Positions 16,063 through 24,576 of a stretch of 64,000 nt of DNA are shown here, piece by piece (within the stretch, counting starts at the first letter, position 1; every line of letters begins with the position of its first letter). The notes under the pieces were generated by a model, which searched no databases, was not told the origin of the DNA, and was given only the letters and a program-made list of their open reading frames with translations. The stretch is taken from positions 248,001 to 312,000 of the forward strand of contig CAWFYV010000002.1 in assembly GCA_963820185.1 (NCBI GenBank), written 5' to 3'. The stretch is from Aquilonibacter sp963820185 (lineage in GTDB: Bacteria; Vulcanimicrobiota; Vulcanimicrobiia; Vulcanimicrobiales; Vulcanimicrobiaceae). Both the position numbers and the translations under genes were made by a program.

Positions 16063-16449
16063 ATGACGAGTTTCTACGGTCAAGGCTTCAACTATCCGAT
16101 CTCACTCGACATCACCCATGGCATCTTGATGTCGTCGAATCTTACGAACATCGAGCAGTCGATCTACATTATCTTGGGCACGCAATACGGCGAACGCGTC
16201 ATGCGGCCAACGTTTGGCTGCAACCTCAAGAGCCTCGTCTTCGCGCCCAACAATCCGCAAACGGCGGCGCTTGCCAAGCAGTACGTTACCGACGGGCTGC
16301 AGACGTGGGAGCCACGCATCACGTTGCAAAGCGTGACCGTCACCAACGCAGCCGAAGATCCGATGCTCCTGATCAACATCCAGTACGCCATTAAGGGCAG
16401 CCTTGCGCCGCAGGCGATGATCTATCCGTTCTACTTGGAGCAATCCTGA
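16063..16449 (+). CDS. baseplate wedge protein, gp25/GPW family (Afp9-like)
   Basis: Protein of 128 residues with the gp25 pattern: GFNYPISLDITHGI at the N terminus, IYIILGTQYGERVMRPTFGC in the middle (the conserved EPR-like core has become G-E-R-V-M-R-P), and a beta-rich C terminus. gp25-type proteins start sheath assembly at the baseplate. It overlaps the next gene by one base (TGATG). Confidence 0.9.
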   Translation: MTSFYGQGFNYPISLDITHGILMSSNLTNIEQSIYIILGTQYGERVMRPTFGCNLKSLVFAPNNPQTAALAKQYVTDGLQTWEPRITLQSVTVTNAAEDPMLLINIQYAIKGSLAPQAMIYPFYLEQS

Positions 16450-18503
16450 TGTTGTACGATCCAAATCGCGGGCTGCTCGTTCCACCCAACCTCGATGACC
16501 GCACGTGGTCCGATTTGGTCAGCGACGTCGTTGCGCTGATTCCACAGTACGCGCCGCAGTGGACCAACCAGTCGCCGAGCGACGTCGGCATCACGCTGGT
16601 GGAACTCTTCGCATGGCTGGTGGAAGGCCTTACGTACCGGCTCAATCAGGTGCCCAATAAGAACTACGTCGCGTTTCTCAACATGCTCGGCATCGAACGG
16701 TTGCCGCCGGATCCCGCGCGTGCCTTTCTGAGCTTCGCCGCGACGCCGAGCGCCGTCACCGTTCCCAAAGGCACGCAGGCTCAGACCGCTGCGACCGAAA
16801 CGCAAGCGCCGATCATTTTCGAAACCGATGCGGACGTCACCGTGCTGCCCATCAATTTGGAATCTGCCCTGCAGATTACAAAAGTCTTCTTCAACAAGTA
16901 TTCAAACGTATCGAATAGCTTCGTAGTCCCGCCGGCGCCCGGCGCAACCATCAACGTGCAACCGAGTCAGTCGGTGCAGCTCTGTCTCGGCTTTGACAAG
17001 CCGAGTGTCGCAACGATCAATTTGCTGCTGCGCTTTTTCGCGCCGATTCTCAATGCCGCCGACGTAACCGTCACCTGGTTGTATTCGCAAGCCGGGGTCG
17101 AGCCGGGCGCATGGACGGCCCTCTCCGTTCCTGCGAGCGCCGACGGCACGCGCGGTTTGACGCAGGACGGAACCGTCGGGCTGAACGTTCCGGGTGATTG
17201 GGCGAGCGAAGCACCGCCGAGCTGGACGACCGTGCTTGCGGCATCGAGCGCCGACACGGTGACGAGCGCCTATTATTGGATCGGATTGCGCATCGCCAAC
17301 CTCTCCGCCTCGACGCCACTCGCCCTCGGACTTTCGTGGATACTCTTCAATGCGGTGTCGTCATACAGCGCACTCACGATTCCGTCATCCGAATCGCTGG
17401 GCAATGGCACCGGTCAACCGTTTCAGGTTTTCTCGCTCGCGAACGGGCCGCTGTTTCAAATTCCAAATTCCTCGACGCCCAACGCCGATCTCGTGGTGCA
17501 AGTCAACGGGACCAACTGGATGCAAGTCGACGACTTTATTCCGAACGGACCGGGCCAGTACTATCGCGTTGACCCGGTCGCGGCGCAGATCAGCTTTGGG
17601 AACTACAGCTCGCTCACCAACGTCGGGCACGGCACCGTTCCGAAAACGAGCGACACGATCGCGGCAACGACCTATCGCTACGTCGAAGCCGGCGCCACCG
17701 GCAACGTCGGCGCCGCGTCGATCGTCACGATGCGCACGCCGGTCGCCGGCATCACGGCTGTAACGAACCTCTTCGCTGCATACGGCGGCTCCGACGAACA
17801 ATCGATGAGCGACGCGTTGCGGCGCGGACCCGAGATGTTGCGTAACCGCGGACGTGCGGTCACCGTCGAGGACTACAACTATCTGGCAATGCAGGCGAGC
17901 ACGGAATTGGCAAACGTCTGCGCGCTCGCGCCGACCAATGCCTACGGCGCTACCACCTGGGCCGATCTCGACCGCAGCCCCGGCCACGTCAACGTCATCA
18001 TTCTCCCCGCGATCGGTCCCGCTGTCAGTGCGACGCCGCAACCGACACCCGAGCTGACACAACAGGTGATCAATTATCTCGACAGCCGTCGCGATCTCAC
18101 CGCATCGCTCAATGTAACCGGTCCCAAATACGTGCCGGTCGTTGTCGCCATCTCGGCAGCGGCATGGGCGACGGCCGTGACCTCGGGGCTGATTGCGAGT
18201 CCAACCGATATGCAAACGACAATCGAAAACAAGATTGCACTCTTCTTCCACCCGGTCGTCGGCGGATCAAACGGAACCGGATGGCAAGCCGGACAGAACG
18301 CTTACATCGGGGATCTCTATCAATTCATCGCGCCGCCCGAGAACGTCGGGTACATTTCGCAACTTACCATCGTCGCGGGAACCGCTCTCTACGGCACGCG
18401 GCCATTCATCGCGGCCCCCGCGGGCGCGTGGGTCCAAGTAGCCGACTTCGAGACCGTCTGCTACGGCTCTACCAATTTCACGCTGCTTTCGTCGACATCA
18501 TGA
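16449..18503 (+). CDS. baseplate J-like protein (Afp11-like)
   Basis: Protein of 684 residues forming the baseplate wedge. The start LVPPNLDDRTWSDLVSDVV ... DVGITLVELFAWLVEGLTYR is typical of the large gpJ-like proteins in eCIS. The C-terminal half carries the J-domain region (RRGPEMLRNRGRAVTVEDYN, HVNVIILPAIGP, TGPKYVPVVVAISAA). The middle is a beta-rich insertion common in this eCIS group. It lies between the wedge and gpI-like genes, as expected. Confidence 0.9.
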   Translation: MLYDPNRGLLVPPNLDDRTWSDLVSDVVALIPQYAPQWTNQSPSDVGITLVELFAWLVEGLTYRLNQVPNKNYVAFLNMLGIERLPPDPARAFLSFAATPSAVTVPKGTQAQTAATETQAPIIFETDADVTVLPINLESALQITKVFFNKYSNVSNSFVVPPAPGATINVQPSQSVQLCLGFDKPSVATINLLLRFFAPILNAADVTVTWLYSQAGVEPGAWTALSVPASADGTRGLTQDGTVGLNVPGDWASEAPPSWTTVLAASSADTVTSAYYWIGLRIANLSASTPLALGLSWILFNAVSSYSALTIPSSESLGNGTGQPFQVFSLANGPLFQIPNSSTPNADLVVQVNGTNWMQVDDFIPNGPGQYYRVDPVAAQISFGNYSSLTNVGHGTVPKTSDTIAATTYRYVEAGATGNVGAASIVTMRTPVAGITAVTNLFAAYGGSDEQSMSDALRRGPEMLRNRGRAVTVEDYNYLAMQASTELANVCALAPTNAYGATTWADLDRSPGHVNVIILPAIGPAVSATPQPTPELTQQVINYLDSRRDLTASLNVTGPKYVPVVVAISAAAWATAVTSGLIASPTDMQTTIENKIALFFHPVVGGSNGTGWQAGQNAYIGDLYQFIAPPENVGYISQLTIVAGTALYGTRPFIAAPAGAWVQVADFETVCYGSTNFTLLSSTS

Positions 18504-18517
18504 CGTGGATAACATAG

Positions 18518-21496
18518 ATGCCGACTACCAGTAGTTACGTAAAGTATCTTCCCGCCATCTTGTGGGAGAGCGATCCGCCGCCCAATCAATTTAGTCTGGG
18601 AACGATGCTCTGCGCCTTCGAGAAGATTCTCACCGGCATCAACGACACCGTTCCGATCGAACACGGCAACAACGCGGTGATGACGATGGTCACGCAGAGC
18701 GTCAACGCCAATCCGTTGCCACAATCCGTCATGATCACGCCCGGAAGCGGAAGCCAATTCCTGGCCGGCAACAGCTACACGTACAACGGGATGACGCCCG
18801 AAGTCATCACGATCATCGCCGTCAACGCGAACACGATCACCGCCGTCTTTCATCAAAACCACGCGGCGAATCAGACAATCGTCAATTCGAGCGGCGCACA
18901 CGACCCGATCCAAACCGTGATTGCCAACCTCGTCCAACTCTACGGCGCGTGGACGGTTCCGTCCGATTTCTTAGACTGGCTTGCGCAGTGGATTGCTTTG
19001 CAGCTCCCCGCCTCTTGGGATGAATACCAGCGGCGATCCGCCATTACCAGTATCGTCGGCATCTACGCGCAGCGCGGCACCAAGCCCGGGCTCTACGAGT
19101 TTTTCAAGCTTTACGCCCTCGCGAAGCGCCAGCCGCGTCTCGTCGTCGACGATGGCAGCCGCCTGCTCTTCATGTTGCCGCAACGCGGGCTCATCACGCC
19201 CGTAACGACGCTCGTCTCGCGCCTAAGTCTCGTTTCGCCGCAATGCATGTCGCTCGACGGAAACGGCTATATCTACGTCGGCGATCTGGGCACAACCGGC
19301 CTCGTCACCAACGTCCCGCCGTCACTGTGGCGCCTTTCGATAACCGGGCAATACGACATATCGTGCGGCAAGGGTGCCGTGCCGACGGTGACACCGAACG
19401 CACCGACGCAGCAAACGTTTCAACCCGGATCGCTTACGCTTAATGCGCCGCTCGCCGTTGCCGCCGATCACGCGAACAACTGCGCTTACCTCATCGACCT
19501 GACGGTCGAAGCGCTGCTGTATCGGCTCTCCGCGCCACAGATTGGCACGATCACGCTTACCGGCACGCCCACAAGCGGCGAGTCGGTTGTCGTTGCAGTT
19601 GATGCAGTTCCCTACACGTTGAACGAGGCGGCCGTAACGCTTGCAGCGCAAGCGTCAGCGTGGGCTGGCGCGCTCAACGGCATGACGCCGTTCAATACCG
19701 CCTACACGGCGACCGCGGCCGGCAATGCGATCGTCATTACGCCGAACAGCGGCATGCCCGGCAACGATTTAACGACGCTCACGTCATCGACGCACCTGAC
19801 GCTCACCGGCACCGGCCCGCGTTTTGGTGAAGCAACCACGTTCTCGGCGCCGCCGACCGGCCTCGTCTTGCCAACGTCGATGGTCGTCGCGAGCAACGGT
19901 CACCCGCTCGTACTCGACCGTGGCGCCGGTTTTGCGAATCCGAGCAAAACCGCGATCGTCGACATTGCGGTCACCGGCGGCGTGTACGGAGGTCCGACCG
20001 CGCACAGCTTCGCGCAGATCGTCGAACCGCTCTCGCTGGCGCTGCGGGCGAACGGCCACATCATCGTCGGCGATGCGGTCAACCAGAGCTCCGCCGCCGC
20101 TGCGACACTCTACGACATCGATCTTGCAACCTCGACGATTACGAACCTTTTGGCCGCGGTCAAACCGGCGGACAATCCGCTCGTTGCGCCGACCGGCGTC
20201 GTCGAAGTCGACGCCGAGCACCTGATGGTTGTCGATGCCGGACTACGACCGTATAGGCCTAACCTTTCGCCGACGCCCTTCACCGAAATCATCGCACAGC
20301 AGCCCGCGATCTACAGCGTCGATCTCTCTAAAGCGCCGCCGGTAATTATGCGGCTCTCCGATCAGCAATCGCTCGTGTATCCGCGCCACATGGGCGGCGC
20401 AAGCGACGGTACGCTCTACGTCTGCGACTCGGGGCTGCCTGTGCTCGCCGGTTACAACTCGCAACAATGGCGCTCGATGCCGCAGTCGTTCTCGGTGATC
20501 GTAAACTTTCAAGGCGATCCTGCCGTCGCAGCGTTCTCGGCACTGCTCGGCGGAACACCGACAGCCGGTGAGCATTGCATCATCACGATCGCCGGCGTTG
20601 CGTATACGTTGCCCGAAACGCCGGGAACGCTTGCGAACCAGGCCGCCTCGTGGGTAACGCAGCTCAACGGCACGACGTCGTTTGCCGCGCTCTACATCGC
20701 GCAAAGCGTCGGCGCGATGCTCAGCATTTACGCGGTTCCTGAGACGACGGCAGATAGTGCCGTCTTAACGGCGACGTCATCCGCGCATCTCCAACTCATA
20801 GGAGATCTGTTCGCCGCGATCACCCTCGGTGGAACACCGACGACCGGCGAGCACTGCACGGTAACGCTCGACGGTGAGCCATACATCTTGAGCGAGACAA
20901 CGGGTGATTCACTTGCGGCGCAAGCTGCAGCGTGGGCAACGACGCTCAACGCCACCGGTAGTTTCGCCGCCGACTACACTGCAACCGGCGTAGGAAATGT
21001 ACTCGCCATTTCCTACATCGTCGATAGCCCGATCGCGAGCAGCAATCTTCCCGCTGTGCTCGCCGGCTCAGTCCACATGACGCTCGCGCTCGGAACCACG
21101 GACCTTGCGATCGGCACGGTCACGCTTTGGGGCGCACCAACGACCGGTGAGAACGGGATCATCTGGGTTGCCGGTGGGCAGTACACCCTGGCTGAGAACA
21201 GCGGCAACACCGTGAGCGCGCAGGCCGCAGCGTTTGCCGCGGACCTCAACGCTAATGCGACGTTCAACATTTCCTATTCGGCGACCAGCTCGGGCGCCGT
21301 CGTCAACATCTTTGCCAAGAAAGAGACCGCCACTGGTATCACGCTTTCGGCAGTTTCATCTGCGCACTTGCAACTCACCCCATATAGCGAATGGCAAAAC
21401 CGGATTCAATTTCTTCAAAGCATCACGGACGTCGTCAACGACGAGATACCGGCGCAAGCCAGTTGGTATCTGCAATCGGAGCAATCACAAGCCTAG
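18518..21496 (+). CDS. gpI-type tail/baseplate protein with beta-propeller-like and repeated C-terminal domains
   Basis: Protein of 992 residues. Residues 1-220 match the phage-tail-I-like domain of eCIS (SYVKYLPAILWESDPP, DFLDWLAQWIALQLPASWDE, RGTKPGLYEFFKLYA), equivalent in position to Afp12. Residues ~240-650 contain NHL/propeller-like strands (GNGYIYVGDLGTTG, GGASDGTLYVCDSGLP). Four homologous units of about 85-90 residues are present: one near residues 343-433 and three in tandem near 672-955. The extra domains would point outward from the baseplate and may contact fibres or targets. It is far longer than ordinary gpI. Confidence 0.82.
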   Translation: MPTTSSYVKYLPAILWESDPPPNQFSLGTMLCAFEKILTGINDTVPIEHGNNAVMTMVTQSVNANPLPQSVMITPGSGSQFLAGNSYTYNGMTPEVITIIAVNANTITAVFHQNHAANQTIVNSSGAHDPIQTVIANLVQLYGAWTVPSDFLDWLAQWIALQLPASWDEYQRRSAITSIVGIYAQRGTKPGLYEFFKLYALAKRQPRLVVDDGSRLLFMLPQRGLITPVTTLVSRLSLVSPQCMSLDGNGYIYVGDLGTTGLVTNVPPSLWRLSITGQYDISCGKGAVPTVTPNAPTQQTFQPGSLTLNAPLAVAADHANNCAYLIDLTVEALLYRLSAPQIGTITLTGTPTSGESVVVAVDAVPYTLNEAAVTLAAQASAWAGALNGMTPFNTAYTATAAGNAIVITPNSGMPGNDLTTLTSSTHLTLTGTGPRFGEATTFSAPPTGLVLPTSMVVASNGHPLVLDRGAGFANPSKTAIVDIAVTGGVYGGPTAHSFAQIVEPLSLALRANGHIIVGDAVNQSSAAAATLYDIDLATSTITNLLAAVKPADNPLVAPTGVVEVDAEHLMVVDAGLRPYRPNLSPTPFTEIIAQQPAIYSVDLSKAPPVIMRLSDQQSLVYPRHMGGASDGTLYVCDSGLPVLAGYNSQQWRSMPQSFSVIVNFQGDPAVAAFSALLGGTPTAGEHCIITIAGVAYTLPETPGTLANQAASWVTQLNGTTSFAALYIAQSVGAMLSIYAVPETTADSAVLTATSSAHLQLIGDLFAAITLGGTPTTGEHCTVTLDGEPYILSETTGDSLAAQAAAWATTLNATGSFAADYTATGVGNVLAISYIVDSPIASSNLPAVLAGSVHMTLALGTTDLAIGTVTLWGAPTTGENGIIWVAGGQYTLAENSGNTVSAQAAAFAADLNANATFNISYSATSSGAVVNIFAKKETATGITLSAVSSAHLQLTPYSEWQNRIQFLQSITDVVNDEIPAQASWYLQSEQSQA
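19543..21384 (+). repeat. four homologous protein-repeat units within the gpI-like gene
   Basis: Units start at about 19543, 20536, 20818 and 21115. Each encodes a pattern G-x-P-T-x-G-E near the start, then Y-x-L-x-E, a helical A-A-Q-A-x-x-W/F stretch, F-x-x-x-Y-x-A, and ends S/T-S-x-H-x-x-L. The copies are diverged at DNA level, so this is an old duplication. The unit family is not known to me. Confidence 0.75.
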
Positions 21497-21523
21497 CACT
21501 CGCGCACAAAAAGGAACACGATC

Positions 21524-23230
21524 ATGCCTGTAACGCCCCCAGAACCACTCGTACGAACCAACTATCTCAGCTGGCCGCCCGGCCCGTACATGGCCGAAGC
21601 CGATCCAGACAATCCGTCGTACGATCCATCGCTCGTCATTCCGGCGGGCGGCGTTCCATCCAACGGCAACATGGCGACCGACGAAGAGCAGTACATACGT
21701 CCACTCGAACGCGTGCACGGCATGGCGTTGCACGCCCCGGGCGTGGGATGGGGCATGGAGATCGCATGTACCTTAAATTCGCCTGGCGTAGCAATCATGG
21801 CGGGCATTGCCCTCGACGCGAGCGGAAAACACATCTACCTCGCGGAGGGCGGAAATGCCGAAATCGGACCCGACGCCGACATTCCCGGCACGCCTGCCGA
21901 CCTCGCTCCGGTTACCGGGTCGGGTGCGATGCTTCCGACGGTCGGCTTCACCGGCACGTACTACGTTGCCGTGCAGTGGTGGGAAACCTGGGACAGCGCA
22001 GCATACGCTTCCGACGGCGTCAACCAATATAACGACACGCCGTGGCTGCAGCTCATTACGGCGGGTGAATACGATCCCGACATTCACGTGGTGCTCGGAA
22101 GGCTCGTCCTCGACGGCAGCGGCAACGTCACCGGTGTAAGCTACGGCGACGTCGGCGGATTGCAGCGCACGAACGTCAGCATCCCGGTGCAGAGCGTGCA
22201 ACTGCAACGTGCCGCAAACAGCGGGTCAACCGGCGCAAATAGTGTGTCGTGGGGCGAGGTTCGCGCGCGCGAAGGTGGCGGCATCGAGATGATCACGCAG
22301 AACGCCAGTGACCAAGTCAACGTCACAACCCCAGGCGGCGGAACCTTCTCGTCGATGGCGGTCGCGGCGAATGAAGCGCACTTCGGGACGCTTTCGAATC
22401 CCGGCATTAAGCTCGAGGCGTATGAGGCGACGATCAAGGTCGGAGCGCCGGGTAACTACGGCGACGTGATGGTCTACGACGGCGACAGTCATCTGAGCGT
22501 CACGTTGGCTGGCGATACGGGGCACGTGGTTGTCGGCGGACCCACGCTCAACGGCGAAGTACGCATGCTCAACTCTAACGCCAATCAAACAATGACGCTC
22601 GATGGAAGCACGGGATCGGCTGTCGTCCAGAATCTCTCCGCCTATGCGAACAACTCGATAAACATCAACGCAAGCGACCTAGTCAACGTAAACACGACGT
22701 TTTTACGGTGTCATGGTACCGATTTTTGCCTCGACGGTCGCTCGCACAAGAACAACCGTGCGCTCGTCGACTGGGGCAACCAGCTGATCGTCAACTACGC
22801 CAACGACTATGGCAACGGTGTCGTCATAAACAACCTGCAAAATCCTGTTGGCACATTCGGCCTTTGGGGTGAGCAATCGACGCAGATCGGGATCATTACG
22901 GGATACATCGGCGCAAATAGCGGAAGCGACAATGTCATCACCGGCAATGCGACGTTCAACTTCTCCAACTACGGATTTACCGGTGTTAGTGGCGACTTCG
23001 ACGGCGGGAGTAGCTGGGCCAACGGATTCCAAGGCACGTTTACGGGAGATCCACAGGTCCTTTTCGTCAACAACGAGTTCGACGTAACCACCAACGACGC
23101 GTGGAGCGAGGCGTCCGTCGGAACAATCTCAACGAGTTCGGTCACGTTCCACTGGGCGTACAACTGCTCGGGCAATGGCTACCAACAATGGCAGTTTCTT
23201 ATCATCGGCCCGATCGCGCCGCCGTACTAA
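21524..23230 (+). CDS. tail-fibre-like / receptor-binding candidate
   Basis: Protein of 568 residues, starting eight bases after AAGGA. The N-terminal ~180 residues (PYMAEADPDNPSYDPSLVIP, TDEEQYIRPLERVHGMALH, YYVAVQWWETWD) look like a baseplate-attachment and globular domain seen in eCIS-associated fibre genes. Residues ~230-420 are low-complexity beta-strand repeats rich in Asn, Gly, Thr and Val, as in trimeric fibre shafts. The C-terminal ~130 residues (FSNYGFTGVSGDFDG, HWAYNCSGNGYQQWQF) are aromatic-rich and may be the receptor-binding tip. Assigned from position and composition (Afp13 slot). Confidence 0.65.
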   Translation: MPVTPPEPLVRTNYLSWPPGPYMAEADPDNPSYDPSLVIPAGGVPSNGNMATDEEQYIRPLERVHGMALHAPGVGWGMEIACTLNSPGVAIMAGIALDASGKHIYLAEGGNAEIGPDADIPGTPADLAPVTGSGAMLPTVGFTGTYYVAVQWWETWDSAAYASDGVNQYNDTPWLQLITAGEYDPDIHVVLGRLVLDGSGNVTGVSYGDVGGLQRTNVSIPVQSVQLQRAANSGSTGANSVSWGEVRAREGGGIEMITQNASDQVNVTTPGGGTFSSMAVAANEAHFGTLSNPGIKLEAYEATIKVGAPGNYGDVMVYDGDSHLSVTLAGDTGHVVVGGPTLNGEVRMLNSNANQTMTLDGSTGSAVVQNLSAYANNSININASDLVNVNTTFLRCHGTDFCLDGRSHKNNRALVDWGNQLIVNYANDYGNGVVINNLQNPVGTFGLWGEQSTQIGIITGYIGANSGSDNVITGNATFNFSNYGFTGVSGDFDGGSSWANGFQGTFTGDPQVLFVNNEFDVTTNDAWSEASVGTISTSSVTFHWAYNCSGNGYQQWQFLIIGPIAPPY

Positions 23231-23235
23231 CGCCC

Positions 23236-23666
23236 GTGACGACCACACAGCTCGGATCGCGATTTGCAACCTGGCTCGACCTCTGCGACGGGGAAGCCTG
23301 CGTCGTGAAGTCGATGGATGTTGCGCCAACGGATCGAGAAGTCTCCTTGGCCGAGCTCCTGATCGATCGCGTCCCCCCCTCGATGACTTGCGCGCTGGTT
23401 CGGACTCGAAGGCATCGCACGGCTAGCGGCCCTCTGCATGGAGCGAGCTTGAGGCAGAGGCACACCGCGCGGAGGCGCTCCTCTCCGATCCGTTTCTCGA
23501 GCACGCTCTTGCATCGATCAATCCCGCGTTCTTGGACGTTACGCAACGCCCGCCACTGCTCGTGGGTATGCGCCGGCGGCGCGATACCCTTACCCAAACG
23601 CTTGCACGCTGGTGGAACAAGACCGTCGCTCCACTGACTCGCCTTCTGAATGGAGAAGCGCCATGA
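23236..23666 (+). pseudogene. broken eCIS gene with shifting reading frame
   Basis: The region is coding-like in three frames one after another. Frame one starts at GTG 23236 and reads QLGSRFATWLDLCDGEAC ... SLAELLIDRVPP up to a run of seven C at 23373-23379. The next frame then reads LARWFGLEGIARLAALCMER (~23387-23446). The third reads ELEAEAHRAEALLSDPFLEH ... LARWWNKTVAPLTRLLNGE and stops at 23666, overlapping the next ATG. Joined, the parts would give a helical protein of about 140 residues. Small deletions near 23373, 23390 and 23446 would explain it, either real decay or sequencing error. Family unknown. Confidence 0.6.
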
Positions 23667-24124
23667 CCCGAAAGACAACCGCCACTACCGCCGAGAAAAC
23701 CGCTACACGAACCGGACAGCTCGGACACATCAACGTTCCGCCCGAGTACATCACGATTGTCGCCGACGCAAAACCAAGTGCCTATTATGCGGAAGGCACA
23801 CAGTTCTTGAAGGCGCTCGCGCATGGCCGCGATCTTCCGGCCGAATACTTCGCCCCGCTCGGTTTTCCGTGCTACGACGCGGCACCCGGCTCGACGATCA
23901 CCTTGACGATCACCTTCCACAACAAAGACAAAAAACATCGCCCGAAGGGTCTGCTGCGACTGCGCACTGATCGCGGCAAGCTCTCCGACACGTTCGTCAA
24001 GCTCGACGGAAAGCACGAGCAAATCAAGATTCAGTACACGGCACCTGACGAGACGATCAAAGTGTCGATCCGAGCATTTCTTGATGGCCACGGTCGCGGC
24101 AAAGCGCACTTCCATCTTGGATAG
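23663..24124 (+). CDS. hypothetical eCIS-locus protein, beta-sandwich-like
   Basis: Protein of 153 residues. I chose ATG 23663 because GGAGAAG lies five bases upstream and the ATG overlaps the stop of the broken gene. The first ~20 residues are Thr/Arg/Lys-rich and probably disordered. The rest has alternating strands (GSTITLTITFHNKDKKHRPK, DETIKVSIRAFLDG) like an immunoglobulin-type or surface-binding domain. It has no signal peptide. No family is recognised; a structural accessory or cargo protein is possible. Confidence 0.65.
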   Translation: MTRKTTATTAEKTATRTGQLGHINVPPEYITIVADAKPSAYYAEGTQFLKALAHGRDLPAEYFAPLGFPCYDAAPGSTITLTITFHNKDKKHRPKGLLRLRTDRGKLSDTFVKLDGKHEQIKIQYTAPDETIKVSIRAFLDGHGRGKAHFHLG

Positions 24125-24153
24125 AGGTTCGTCTAATCTCAGGAGTTACACGT

Positions 24154-24573
24154 ATGCATCAAAAAGACACGGTTCGCAGCGCGTGGAAAGCCGCGGGCTT
24201 TTACGACGACAACGATTCCAAGCTTGCGCAGTTCATGAAGCTACTCGACGATCCGACCCAATGCTGGCCCGAGATGATCGACACTGCTAGGCGAAACTAT
24301 ACGGAATACAAAGCTCAGCTTGCTAAGGCGATCCTCGGCACCAATGATAAGCTCACGCACCTCGCGATCATTCGCGCGGCAATGCCCGGGGCCGACGACG
24401 AGATCAGCGTACTCAAGGAGTACATCGCTTCGAGCGATCCGGCACGCGACGAAACCGAGCTGAAAGCAATCGCGCTCAAGAACGTCGCCGAATTGAACAA
24501 ATCGCTCAAGAGCAAAGCAAACTTGACGCCGGCCGTCGCGGCGATGCTCGTGAAGAAGGCTCCGGCGAAATAA
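24154..24573 (+). CDS. hypothetical helical eCIS-locus protein
   Basis: Protein of 139 residues, mostly alpha-helical by composition (KLAQFMKLLDDPTQCWPEM, KAQLAKAILGTNDKLTH, ELKAIALKNVAELNKSLKSK). AGGAG lies nine bases upstream of the ATG. It has no membrane segment or signal peptide. It ends four bases before the first giant DUF4157 gene, so it could be a chaperone or adaptor for that cargo, but this rests only on position. Confidence 0.65.
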   Translation: MHQKDTVRSAWKAAGFYDDNDSKLAQFMKLLDDPTQCWPEMIDTARRNYTEYKAQLAKAILGTNDKLTHLAIIRAAMPGADDEISVLKEYIASSDPARDETELKAIALKNVAELNKSLKSKANLTPAVAAMLVKKAPAK

Positions 24574-24576
24574 GCC

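Noticed and set aside
23101..23637. A single plus-strand gene of 178 codons over the fibre end and following region
   Set aside because: It overlaps the fibre-like gene, and beyond ~23380 it becomes Arg/His/Ser-rich, as expected of an off-frame shadow; the coding-like signal moves to other frames.
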